Positions 55,965 through 63,683 of a stretch of DNA of 64,000 bases are shown here, piece after piece. The notes beneath the pieces were generated by a model. It saw only the letters and a list, made by a program, of their open reading frames with translations. It did no database searches and was not told where the DNA came from. A program made the position numbers and the translations under genes. The stretch spans positions 1-64,000 of the forward strand of contig JAXMGR010000011.1 of assembly GCA_046352935.1 (NCBI GenBank). Reading direction: 5' to 3'. Each line of letters starts with the position of its first letter. Position 1 is the stretch's first letter. This DNA comes from CAYWMY01 sp046352935. GTDB lineage: Bacteria; Pseudomonadota; Gammaproteobacteria; Steroidobacterales; Steroidobacteraceae.

Positions 55965-56489
55965 TCAGAGGCGCCGGATCGGGTCCCGGCCGTCCCAGTC
56001 GCGTGATGCCGCGTGGATCGTGGCGAACGCGCCCATCAGGTCCGGCGCGGCCTCGATGAGTTCGAGGATCCCGCCCGGATGCACCTCGCAGTCGAGATAG
56101 GCGAAACGTGCGCCACGCGGTGCGACCTGGCCCTGCTGCACCGGACTGAAGCCAGCCGCCCGGAAGCGCGCGAGGTCGCCCTCGATGTCCTGCGTGATCA
56201 TGCCCATGTGATGCAGGCCCTGCAGGCCGCGGTCGAGGAACTCGCGATAGGTCGACGGCGCGTCGTTGTGCTGCAGGATCAGCTCGATCTGCAGGTCGCC
56301 CCAGTAGGCCAGTGCACCGGTCATGTCGACGGGCGAAGGTCCGCCGCGGAAGAGCAGTTCGTCGAACTGGACGTGTTCCAGGAGATAGAACGGGCCGACG
56401 CCGAGCTTCTTCGTCCAGTGGTCGACGGCGCGTTCGAGGTCGCGGACCACGAAGCCGTTCTGCATGATCGGGCCGGACACGACGGGCAT
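55965..56489 (-). CDS. VOC-superfamily (glyoxalase-like) protein
   Basis: 174 aa. Two beta-alpha-beta-beta-beta modules: IMQNGFVVRDLERAVDHWTKKLGVGPF and LQGLHHMGMITQDIEGDLARF. Metal ligands may include Q in MQNG, H in LHHMG and E in ILELIE. GPFYLLEHV recalls methylmalonyl-CoA-epimerase-like members. Possible epimerase, isomerase or ring-cleaving dioxygenase; substrate unknown. Confidence 0.8.
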   Translation of the reverse strand: MPVVSGPIMQNGFVVRDLERAVDHWTKKLGVGPFYLLEHVQFDELLFRGGPSPVDMTGALAYWGDLQIELILQHNDAPSTYREFLDRGLQGLHHMGMITQDIEGDLARFRAAGFSPVQQGQVAPRGARFAYLDCEVHPGGILELIEAAPDLMGAFATIHAASRDWDGRDPIRRL

Positions 56490-56665
56490 GCGCGCTCTCC
56501 CCTGGGTTTACGGGGCACGGTATCACAGCGCGCCCGCAGCCGGGCAGGCGCCGGGCGGTGAAACGGCGCGTAGAGAGCATCGTGCCGGAAGGGATTCGCG
56601 GCGCGGCGGGCCGGTGAGGGGAGCTAAGATGCCGGTCCTCGGTATCGTCGGCGAGGGAGCGGATC

Positions 56666-57421
56666 GTGGGGCTGGACAGCAGGGTCGTGCTGATCACGGG
56701 CGGTGCTTCGGGCATCGGCGGGGAATGCGCGCGGCAGTTCATCGCTGAGGGCGCGCGCGTGGTGCTGGCCGACATCGATGCCGCACGCGGCGAGGCCCTC
56801 GCATGCGACCTGGGAGATGCTGCTGAATTCCAGTGGCTCGACGTCACGTCCGAGTCCGGGTGGCAGCGGCTCGCGGGTGACCTCGCTGGGCGTTACGGGC
56901 GCCTGGACGTGCTCGTCAACGCGGCCGGCATCGTGCTGAATGCCGACATCGAGGACACGTCGCTGGAGGATTTCCGGCGTGTGCACGCCGTGAATGTCGA
57001 AGGCGTGTTCCTCGGCTGCAGGGTGGCGATCGCGCTGATGAAGGCGAGGGGCGGCGTCATCGTGAACCTGTCGTCGATCGCGGGCCTGCGCGGTGTCGCG
57101 AAGCTCGCGGCCTACAACGCGGCCAAGGGCGCCGTACGGTTGCTGACGAAGTCCATCGCGCTGTCCTGCGCGGAGAAGGGCTACGCTATCCGCTGCAACT
57201 CGGTGCATCCTTCGTATGTCGACACGCCGCTGGTGCGCGCGATGATCGACAGCGCCCCGGATCCCGTGCGGCTGCGCTCGGTCATGAACCGCGTCAGTCC
57301 CCTGAATCGCATGGCACAACCCGCAGAAGTGGCCGCTGTCGTGGTGTTCCTCGCGGGTGACGGTGCGACGTTCATCAACGGCGCCGAGATCCCGGTCGAC
57401 GGCGGCGCGACGGCGCGCTAG
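56666..57421 (+). CDS. Short-chain dehydrogenase 4
   Basis: 251 aa from GTG 56666. TGGASGIGGECARQF, LVNAAGIVL, LSSIAGLRG and YNAAKGA; RCNSVHPSYVDTPLVRA and IPVDGGATAR. Close to SDR 1 in sequence and length. Divergent from the VOC gene and 119 bp before SDR 5, so probably in one operon with it. Likely NAD-dependent oxidation of a secondary cyclic alcohol. Confidence 0.9.
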   Translation: MGLDSRVVLITGGASGIGGECARQFIAEGARVVLADIDAARGEALACDLGDAAEFQWLDVTSESGWQRLAGDLAGRYGRLDVLVNAAGIVLNADIEDTSLEDFRRVHAVNVEGVFLGCRVAIALMKARGGVIVNLSSIAGLRGVAKLAAYNAAKGAVRLLTKSIALSCAEKGYAIRCNSVHPSYVDTPLVRAMIDSAPDPVRLRSVMNRVSPLNRMAQPAEVAAVVVFLAGDGATFINGAEIPVDGGATAR

Positions 57422-57540
57422 CGTCGCGCAGTCTTCGGCGCGGGAGGCGGAAGGCTCGACAGGAATGGAACACGTCCGCACCACGTCGGCGTGGCCGCGG
57501 CCGGGCGATGAATCGGACAAGAGTGAACGAGGAGAGAGCG

Positions 57541-58308
57541 ATGCGACTGAAGAACAAGGTGGCCCTGGTCACAGGCGGCGCGGCCGGCATCGGCGAGGCG
57601 ATCGTGCGCCGCTTCACGGCCGAGGGCGCGGTGGTCTATCTCGGCGACGTCGATGCAAAGGGCGGTGAGGCGGTCGCGAAGGCGGCCGGCGCGACTTTCG
57701 TGAAGCTCGACGTGTCGAGCCGTGCCGACTGGGACCACGTGGCCGCACTCGTCACGGAGCGCCACCGCCAGCTCGACGTGCTGGTGAACAACGCCGGCAT
57801 CGTCTCGCACCTCGCGATCGATGCCGTCGACGAGGCGACCTGGAACCGCATCATGGCGATCAACGTGACGGGCACGATGCTGGGCTGCCAGGCGGCCATC
57901 CGCATGGTGAAGGGCGTCGCGGACGCGCGGCCGGTCTCGGTCGTCAACGTGTCCTCGACGACGGGCCTCATGGGGCTGCCCAACGACGCGGCCTATTCGA
58001 CCAGCAAACACGCGATCCTGGGCCTGACGCGCTCGTCTGCCGGCTACTGCGCACGCTCGAAGATCCCGGTGCGCTTCAATACGCTGCATCCGGGTGCGAC
58101 GCTGACTTCGATCCTGCAGGGCTACATCGACCAGGATCCGCGCATGCGCGACGTGTTCAACAGCATGTCGCCGCTGGGTCGCATGGCCTCGACGGACGAG
58201 CAGGCGGCGGTCGCGCTGTTCCTGGCCTCGGACGAATCCAGCTACTGCACGGGCGCGGCGTTCGTCGCCGACGGCGGCATCACCTCGATGCACCCGGTCG
58301 TGGGCTAG
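57541..58308 (+). CDS. Short-chain dehydrogenase 5
   Basis: 255 aa. ATG 57541 chosen because GAGGAGAGAG precedes it; ATG 57508 lacks such a site. TGGAAGIGEAIVRRF, LVNNAGIVS, VSSTTGLMG and YSTSKHA catalytic pair; RFNTLHPGATLTSILQG. Same family as SDRs 1, 3 and 4. Its end overlaps the convergent cytochrome gene by 4 bp. Confidence 0.91.
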   Translation: MRLKNKVALVTGGAAGIGEAIVRRFTAEGAVVYLGDVDAKGGEAVAKAAGATFVKLDVSSRADWDHVAALVTERHRQLDVLVNNAGIVSHLAIDAVDEATWNRIMAINVTGTMLGCQAAIRMVKGVADARPVSVVNVSSTTGLMGLPNDAAYSTSKHAILGLTRSSAGYCARSKIPVRFNTLHPGATLTSILQGYIDQDPRMRDVFNSMSPLGRMASTDEQAAVALFLASDESSYCTGAAFVADGGITSMHPVVG

Positions 58309-58763
58309 TTGTTCTTCGCGCCCTGGCTGATCCAGGCGGCGATCTGGTCGATGACCTTCTGCGGCAGCGGCGGCAGGCTGAAGGGCATGCGTACGCCCTT
58401 GCCGCCGTGGTCGAGGTGCGTGCCCTGGAGCTTCATGAGCAGGTAGCTCTGCTCCGGTTTGCCGGGCACGACGCGGACGAGCCCGCTCACCGGTGATTTC
58501 ACGTTGACGAGAGTCGCGTAGGCCGCCCCCGGGTGCAGCGCCATGTTGCCGGGTTCCTGGCCTGTCATGTGGCAGGTCGCGCACTGCGTGCGCAGCACGG
58601 GCACGATGTCCCGCGAGAAGCTCACGGCGACTGCCGGCGCGGGCGGCGACGCCGGTTTCGCCACTGGAGCCGCCGCGGGCCCGGGCTTCGGCGCCGGCAC
58701 TGCGGCCGGCGCCGAGGTCACGGAACTCGCGAGCAGCGCCGCGACGGCGATCAGCCCCTTCAA
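58305..58763 (-). CDS. Monohaem cytochrome c partner of the flavoprotein
   Basis: 152 aa from TTG 58763, which overlaps the flavoprotein stop as TTGA; no other start lies nearby. Signal peptide LKGLIAVAALLASSVTSA, a Pro/Ala linker, then a single haem site CATCH (C61-C64-H65). A later Met (LLMKLQGTHLDHGGKGVRMPF) may be the sixth ligand. The pattern resembles short planctomycete-type/cytochrome c-like domains placed next to dehydrogenases. It probably takes electrons from the exported flavoprotein in the periplasm. Confidence 0.85.
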   Translation of the reverse strand: MKGLIAVAALLASSVTSAPAAVPAPKPGPAAAPVAKPASPPAPAVAVSFSRDIVPVLRTQCATCHMTGQEPGNMALHPGAAYATLVNVKSPVSGLVRVVPGKPEQSYLLMKLQGTHLDHGGKGVRMPFSLPPLPQKVIDQIAAWISQGAKNN

Positions 58764-60496
58764 GCCGGCGTCTCCTTCGCGGCATTGCGGCCCGCGATGA
58801 AGCCGAAGGTCACCGCGAGCCCGATCGTGCCACCCGCACCGTAGTAGGCGCTGCGCGACGGGCTGGAGATGCAGTTGCCGGCGCCGTACAGGCCGGGAAT
58901 CGGCTGGTCGCCGCGCGCCAGCACCTGCGCGTTCTCGTTGATCACCGGACCGCCGTTCGTGTCCAGCGCGCCGGCGGCGAGGATGAGCGCGTAGTACGGC
59001 CCCTTGTCCGCGAGCGGGTGCATCGTGATGTTCGGATGCGGGTTCTTCGGCTGCTTCGTCCCTTCGCGCCAGGCCGAGAACAGCAGGTGCCATTCGCGGT
59101 CGTAGAGATGCAGGCCGCGGTCGAACTCCGGATCCTCGCCCTTCTTCGCGTAGCCGTTGAAGCGGCCGATCGCGGCCTTGGTGTTGCCGGCGAACTCGGG
59201 CGCGAGCGCGACACCACCGCTCTTCGCGCGCAGCGTCTCCAGGCGTTCGCCGAGAGCCTTGAACAGCGAGTCCCAGTCCTGGCCTTCGACGAGGTACGGC
59301 GACTCGCGCTTGTCGAGCGGGTAGGGAAAGTCGCCGCCGAACGCATCGAGGGAACGCTCGTCGAACAGCATGAACAGCAGCTGGTTCGGGTATTCCTCGC
59401 GGGTCGGGTCGTAGGTGAAGTGGACCATCGTGCGGTCGTTGTAGCAGCGCTTCTCGTTGACGACGCGGTTGCCGTACTTGTTCACCACGACCATCGAGTC
59501 GCCGGGCAGCACGAACGTGCACAGGCCCAGCATGCGGTTGGCGAGCGCTTCCTCGAACAGCACCTGGCTGCGCCATGCGCCCTGCAGGCTGCCCATCCTG
59601 GCTCCCGCCTCCTGCGCGATCTCGATGAAGTCACCCGTCGAGCCGGGCATGGCGCAGGCGCCGTAGAGCGCGACCTGGTGGCGCTCGACGAGATCGACGT
59701 TGTGAGAGAAGCCGCCGGTACCGAACACGACGCCACGCTTCGCGCGGATGCGGATCGTCTTGCCGCCGCTCTCGGCCTCGACGCCGATGACGCGGCCCTT
59801 GTCGAGCACCAGCCGGGTGACGCGCGTCTCCTTGAGGATCGGCACCTGCTTCTTCTCCAGCCATGCCGCGAGCTGCGCCGCGAGGCTCGCGCCGCCACCG
59901 CTCGATCCCGAGCCCACCGCGGGTTCGAGGGGGCGGCGCGTCGGCACCTTGTTCTCGGGCAGGTGGTCGGCGTAGTCCGGCGCCGGATGGTCGACGTGGA
60001 ACAGCCGGAATTCCTTGAACTTGCAGGCTTCCAGCTCCTGCAGCCGGTCGATCGCGACCGAGCCGTTGTCGTAGAACGCCTCGAGCAGCTTGTAGTTCGC
60101 CTCGGTCAGGCCGAGCGTCTTGCTGTCGCCGTCGTAGACCTGCGGATACGCATAGCGCGCGAGATAGCGCAGGCAGTCTTCCTTCTTGTCCTCGATGCCT
60201 TCCTTGCGGAGGATGAAGTGGTTCGGGATCCAGGTGACGCCGCCCGACTTGCCAGTGGTGCCGCCCAGCATCGGCATCTTCTCGACCAGCATCACGCGCG
60301 CCCCGCCGTCCACCGCGGCGACGGCCGCCGTGCAGGCCGCGGCGCCGCTGCCGACGCACAGGACGTCGGTCTCGTGATCCCATTTCTCCTGCGAGGAGGC
60401 GCAGCCGGACGAGCCGACGGCTGCCACTGCGGCGACCGCACCGGCGCCGGTGAGCAGGGTGCGGCGGTTGATCGTGGGCTGCTGCTTGTCAGTCAT
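58760..60496 (-). CDS. Tat-exported FAD flavoprotein, 3-ketosteroid Delta1-dehydrogenase/fumarate reductase-like
   Basis: 578 aa. The N-terminus has a twin-arginine signal (NRRTLLTGAGAVAAVAAVG) before a Cys-containing SSGCASS. FAD domain: DVLCVGSGAAACTAAVAAVDGG near 43-64, MPMLGGTTGKSGGVTWIPN, and C-terminal IPGLYGAGNCISSP plus YYGAGGTIGLAVTFGFIAGRN, closely matching KstD/fumarate-reductase flavoproteins. Substrate dehydrogenation or reduction would occur in the periplasm. Translational coupling to a monohaem cytochrome c supports external electron transfer. Cytosolic KstD lacks both features, so the exact reaction is uncertain. Confidence 0.88.
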   Translation of the reverse strand: MTDKQQPTINRRTLLTGAGAVAAVAAVGSSGCASSQEKWDHETDVLCVGSGAAACTAAVAAVDGGARVMLVEKMPMLGGTTGKSGGVTWIPNHFILRKEGIEDKKEDCLRYLARYAYPQVYDGDSKTLGLTEANYKLLEAFYDNGSVAIDRLQELEACKFKEFRLFHVDHPAPDYADHLPENKVPTRRPLEPAVGSGSSGGGASLAAQLAAWLEKKQVPILKETRVTRLVLDKGRVIGVEAESGGKTIRIRAKRGVVFGTGGFSHNVDLVERHQVALYGACAMPGSTGDFIEIAQEAGARMGSLQGAWRSQVLFEEALANRMLGLCTFVLPGDSMVVVNKYGNRVVNEKRCYNDRTMVHFTYDPTREEYPNQLLFMLFDERSLDAFGGDFPYPLDKRESPYLVEGQDWDSLFKALGERLETLRAKSGGVALAPEFAGNTKAAIGRFNGYAKKGEDPEFDRGLHLYDREWHLLFSAWREGTKQPKNPHPNITMHPLADKGPYYALILAAGALDTNGGPVINENAQVLARGDQPIPGLYGAGNCISSPSRSAYYGAGGTIGLAVTFGFIAGRNAAKETPA

Positions 60497-60852
60497 GTCT
60501 CACTCCTGTGGTGTGTTCCCGCGCGGCGGCGGCAGGGCGTCGCAGTTCCGGCGGGACGATGAGCCGAAGTCGAGTTGGTGGTGACCCGGAAAGCCGGCAG
60601 CACGAGGGAGGACGGGCACGGCGGGCCGCGATCGCGCCCCCCGTTGCGCCGGCGGCCCCGCGAGGCCGTTGAACCGTGTTCAAGAGGATACATCAGACCC
60701 CGGGGCTTTCGGGAAGGGGCGCGCCCCGGCAGGCGCCCGCGGCGTCGACCGGGCGGCCATTGCAACACGGGGCGGAAAACCGCGACACTCGCCCGCCGAC
60801 GCGGGCTGCCCGCGGCGTGCCGGGGATTGATTCATTCCAGGGGGGATTCGCG
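60497..60852. other. Divergent intergenic region, flavoprotein versus NTF2/SDR operon
   Basis: 356 bp with no convincing gene; the frame open at 60676 only extends the NTF2-like gene backwards. Contains the palindrome at 60669 and probably both promoters. Confidence 0.5.
60669..60683. promoter_or_regulatory. Perfect palindrome TTGAAC-CGT-GTTCAA
   Basis: 15-bp site with 6-bp perfect arms, in the middle of the divergent gap between the flavoprotein/cytochrome operon and the NTF2/SDR operon. Size and symmetry fit a dimeric TetR, GntR or similar regulator. Confidence 0.5.
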
Positions 60853-61263
60853 ATGTCGGGAAACAGGGAACAGCAGATCGCCATGGTTCGTACGCTGTAC
60901 GAGGTGTCGGGCAAGGGCGAGTGGGCGGCGGCGGAAGCCATGCTGACCGAGGACTTCTTCGTGACCGAGGCGGGCACGCTGCCGTTCGCGGGAACCTACC
61001 GCGGCCGCGGCGCGCTGCGCGAGCTGTTCACGACGGTCTTCGGCAGTGTCACGGTCACCGGGCTCGAGTTCAAGGCCATGACCCAGGGTGACGACACCGT
61101 GATCGCGGTCATCGAGCTCGTGCTCGGTCCGGACAACGATCGTGTGCAGGTGGCCGAACTGTTCCGCTTCCGCGGTGACAAGGTCTGCGAGATCCGGCCC
61201 TACTACTTCGATCCGGCCCCGATGGTGGCGGCGGCCGCGGCCCACAAGCGCGCCAAGGCATGA
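60853..61263 (+). CDS. NTF2/SnoaL-like protein 3 (ketosteroid-isomerase-like fold)
   Basis: 136 aa from ATG 60853; GGGGGA precedes it. QIAMVRTLYEVSGKGEWAAAEAMLTEDF, GRGALRELFTTVFGSV and FRFRGDKVCEIRPYYFDP match SnoaL/KSI-like domains. ATGA overlap with SDR 6 indicates co-translation. Possible isomerase or dehydratase in the same pathway. Confidence 0.84.
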   Translation: MSGNREQQIAMVRTLYEVSGKGEWAAAEAMLTEDFFVTEAGTLPFAGTYRGRGALRELFTTVFGSVTVTGLEFKAMTQGDDTVIAVIELVLGPDNDRVQVAELFRFRGDKVCEIRPYYFDPAPMVAAAAAHKRAKA

Positions 61264-62069
61264 GCGCAAGGCGCCTCGAAGGCCGCGTGGCGCTGATCTC
61301 GGGCGGCCTGCGCGGCATCGGCTTCGCGATCGCCGAGCGCTTCGTGGCCGAGGGCGCCAGCGTCGTGCTCGGGGACCTGACCCCGTTCGGTGATGCTGAA
61401 GTCGTCGAACAGATGGGCCGGCTCGGCGCTGCCGCGAGCTACGTGCAGATGGACGTCACCGGGGAGGCCGACTGGCGCCGTACCGTGGCACACGTGCGCG
61501 AGCGGCACGCCAGGCTCGACGTACTCGTCAACAATGCGGGCATCGACCTGACCGGCGCCATCGAGACCATCGAGCTCGCCGACTGGCGGCGGCTCATGGC
61601 CATCAACGTCGACGGCGTGTTCCTCGGCACCAAGTGCTGTACGTCACTGCTCGCGCAGAGTGGCACGGACCGGCGCGGCGGCTCGTCCGTCATCAACATG
61701 AGTTCCGTGCTGGGGCTCGTCGGCATGAACGGCTGTTCGCCCTACAACACGAGTAAGGGCGCGCTGCGTTCGTTCACGAAGGCCATGGCCATCGAGTACG
61801 CGCAGAGCCGCATGCCGATCCGCGTGAACTCCATGCATCCCGCGTTCTGCCTCACCCCGCTGCTGCGCAAGGGGCTCGACAACATGGTCGGCAAGGGGCT
61901 CGCCGGCAAGGTGCAGGACCTCGTCGACCAGTTCTCGGCCGCGACCCCCATGGGGCGACTCGCCGAGGCGGCCGAGATCGCCGGCGCTGCGTTCTTCCTC
62001 GCCTCGGAGGACAGCAGCTACATGACCGGCACGGAACTCGTCGTCGACGGCGGCTGGACCGCTCAGTAG
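61260..62069 (+). CDS. Short-chain dehydrogenase 6
   Basis: 269 aa, ATGA-coupled to the NTF2-like gene. SGGLRGIGFAIAERF, LVNNAGIDL, MSSVLGLVG and YNTSKGA; RVNSMHPAFCLTPLLRKG and LVVDGGWTAQ. An insertion around 215-230 (LDNMVGKGLAGKVQDL) distinguishes it from SDRs 1, 3, 4 and 5. Its stop is immediately followed by the IS110-associated leader. Confidence 0.9.
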   Translation: MSARRLEGRVALISGGLRGIGFAIAERFVAEGASVVLGDLTPFGDAEVVEQMGRLGAAASYVQMDVTGEADWRRTVAHVRERHARLDVLVNNAGIDLTGAIETIELADWRRLMAINVDGVFLGTKCCTSLLAQSGTDRRGGSSVINMSSVLGLVGMNGCSPYNTSKGALRSFTKAMAIEYAQSRMPIRVNSMHPAFCLTPLLRKGLDNMVGKGLAGKVQDLVDQFSAATPMGRLAEAAEIAGAAFFLASEDSSYMTGTELVVDGGWTAQ

Positions 62070-62071
62070 TT

Positions 62072-62329
62072 TTCCATCGTGCGTTGCCCGACCCCGGCGC
62101 GAGAAGCGTGGGAGTAGTGCACATGGACCGGTGGTAATGGCATAAAGGCCTCGCGGCGTCGGGAATGAGGTCGGCTTGCGCTTGGTGCCACGAGCCCGTT
62201 CAGTAGTTGGACCCGGGATCCTGCGCGCACCCCGTACTGTTGCCATGGGCGGGAACGCCCCGGAGCACGTTTAGTAGATTTCGAGGACTGGGATCCTGCC
62301 CGGCGCCGCAGCCACAGGGAGGACCCGCG
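62072..62329 (+). ncRNA. Structured IS110 leader; candidate bridge RNA region
   Basis: About 260 nt without an ORF upstream of the IS110 transposase. Several stems are visible, for example GGGCG-GGAA-CGCCC at about 62247-62260. GGGATCCTGC occurs twice (62215-62224, 62290-62299), each after an AGTAG. IS110-group elements encode their target-choosing bridge RNA in a long left non-coding end, which this resembles. Exact RNA ends and loops cannot be fixed by eye. Confidence 0.4.
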
Positions 62330-63596
62330 ATGGAGATTTTGTACCCGCGCTGTGCCGGACTCGACGTGCACAAGGACTCGGTGGTCGCCCGGGTCCGCTG
62401 TATCGATGAGCCGGCGATCGACGAGACCCAGAGCTTCGCGACCACGACCGCGGCGCTGATCGAGCTGCAGGAGTGGCTCACGTCCTGCGGTATCACACAC
62501 GTTGCGATGGAGGCCACAGGGGTGTACTGGAAGCCCGTGTGGCACATCCTGGAAGAGCACGTCACGCTGGTGCTCGCCAACGCGCAGCACATCAAGAACG
62601 TGCCGGGTCGCAAGACCGACGTGAACGATGCCGCCTGGATCGCCGATCTGCTGGCGCACGGCCTGATCCGCTCGAGCTTCGTGCCGCCGGCGCCGATCCA
62701 GGAACTGCGGGACCTGACCCGCACCCGCAAGCAGCTCGTGCGGGAAATGTCGCAGCACACGCTGCGCATCCAGAAAACCCTGGAGGACGCCAACCTCAAG
62801 CTCGACAGTGTCCTGTCCAGTGTCGTTGGCGCGAGTGGCCGCGCGATCCTGGAAGCGCTGATCCGCGGCGAGACCGATCCCGAGCACCTGGCCGACCTGG
62901 CCCAGGGCAATGCTCGTAAGAAGCGCGCTGCGCTGATCGAGGCCCTGCACGGCCGCATTACGCCGCATCACCGCCACCTGCTCAGGCTGCACCTCGATCT
63001 GATCGATGCGCTGGAACGCGCGCTGGCCGACGTGGACGCCACCGTGGGAAAACGGCTGGCGCCGATCCAGCACTGCGCCGAGCGACTGACCACCGTGCCG
63101 GGGATCAGTGAAATCACCGCACGCGTCGTCATCGCCGAGATCGGCGTCGACATGGCGCGCTTCAAAACCCCCGCCCACCTGCTCTCCTGGGCGACGATGT
63201 GCCCGAGAAACGACGAGTCCGCCGGCAAACGCCGCTCGACTCGAACCCGCAAGGGCTCGCCCTGGCTCAAGACCGCCTTGGTCACCGCCGCGTGGGCAGC
63301 CGTCCGCGCCAAGGGCAGCTACCTGCAAGCCCAGTTCCAGCGCCTGAAGCCGCGACGCGGCGCCAAGAAAGCCATCCTCGCCGTCGCCAGCTCGATGCTC
63401 ACCGCGATCTGGCACATGCTCAAGCACGACGTCGATTACCGCGACCTCGGCGCCGATCACTTCAGCCGACGCGACAAGTCCAAAACCATCCTCCGCCTCG
63501 TCCGCCGTCTCAACGACCTCGGATGCGACGTCACTGTCACACCCCAGGCCGCCTGATATGAACCCACGCAGATCCATCAGAATCGCTTCTTAGTAG
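62271..63596 (+). mobile_element. IS110-family element (boundaries tentative)
   Basis: TTAGTAG occurs at 62271-62277 and again at 63590-63596, flanking the transposase gene as 7-bp direct repeats 1,319 bp apart. IS110 elements lack long terminal inverted repeats and often sit between short core repeats. A wider left boundary near 62064 (CAGTAGTT, also present at 62201) is possible if the leader belongs to the element. Confidence 0.55.
62330..63556 (+). CDS. IS110-family transposase (DEDD recombinase)
   Basis: 408 aa from ATG 62330. The N-terminal RuvC-like DEDD domain has GLDVHKDSVVARV (D), VAMEATGVYWKPV (E) and GRKTDVNDAAWIADLL (D, D). The Transposase_20 domain has TVPGISEITARVVIAEIG and AHLLSWATMCPRNDESAGKR, followed by a C-terminal SPWLKTALV. 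All catalytic acidic residues appear intact. It recombines DNA guided by a bridge RNA in studied relatives. No disruption is visible. Confidence 0.93.
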   Translation: MEILYPRCAGLDVHKDSVVARVRCIDEPAIDETQSFATTTAALIELQEWLTSCGITHVAMEATGVYWKPVWHILEEHVTLVLANAQHIKNVPGRKTDVNDAAWIADLLAHGLIRSSFVPPAPIQELRDLTRTRKQLVREMSQHTLRIQKTLEDANLKLDSVLSSVVGASGRAILEALIRGETDPEHLADLAQGNARKKRAALIEALHGRITPHHRHLLRLHLDLIDALERALADVDATVGKRLAPIQHCAERLTTVPGISEITARVVIAEIGVDMARFKTPAHLLSWATMCPRNDESAGKRRSTRTRKGSPWLKTALVTAAWAAVRAKGSYLQAQFQRLKPRRGAKKAILAVASSMLTAIWHMLKHDVDYRDLGADHFSRRDKSKTILRLVRRLNDLGCDVTVTPQAA

Positions 63597-63683
63597 CGCG
63601 GCCGGACCCGTCGACGGGGCGCACAGGGACCGTGCCCGTTCACACGGCGGGCCGCATCGCGGCGCACCGGGCGCGAACCCGTC

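Noticed and set aside
55846..56847. Long upstream extension of SDR 3
   Set aside because: The frame is open but Arg/Pro-rich and overlaps the VOC gene on the same strand in another frame; the SDR fold begins at 55845.
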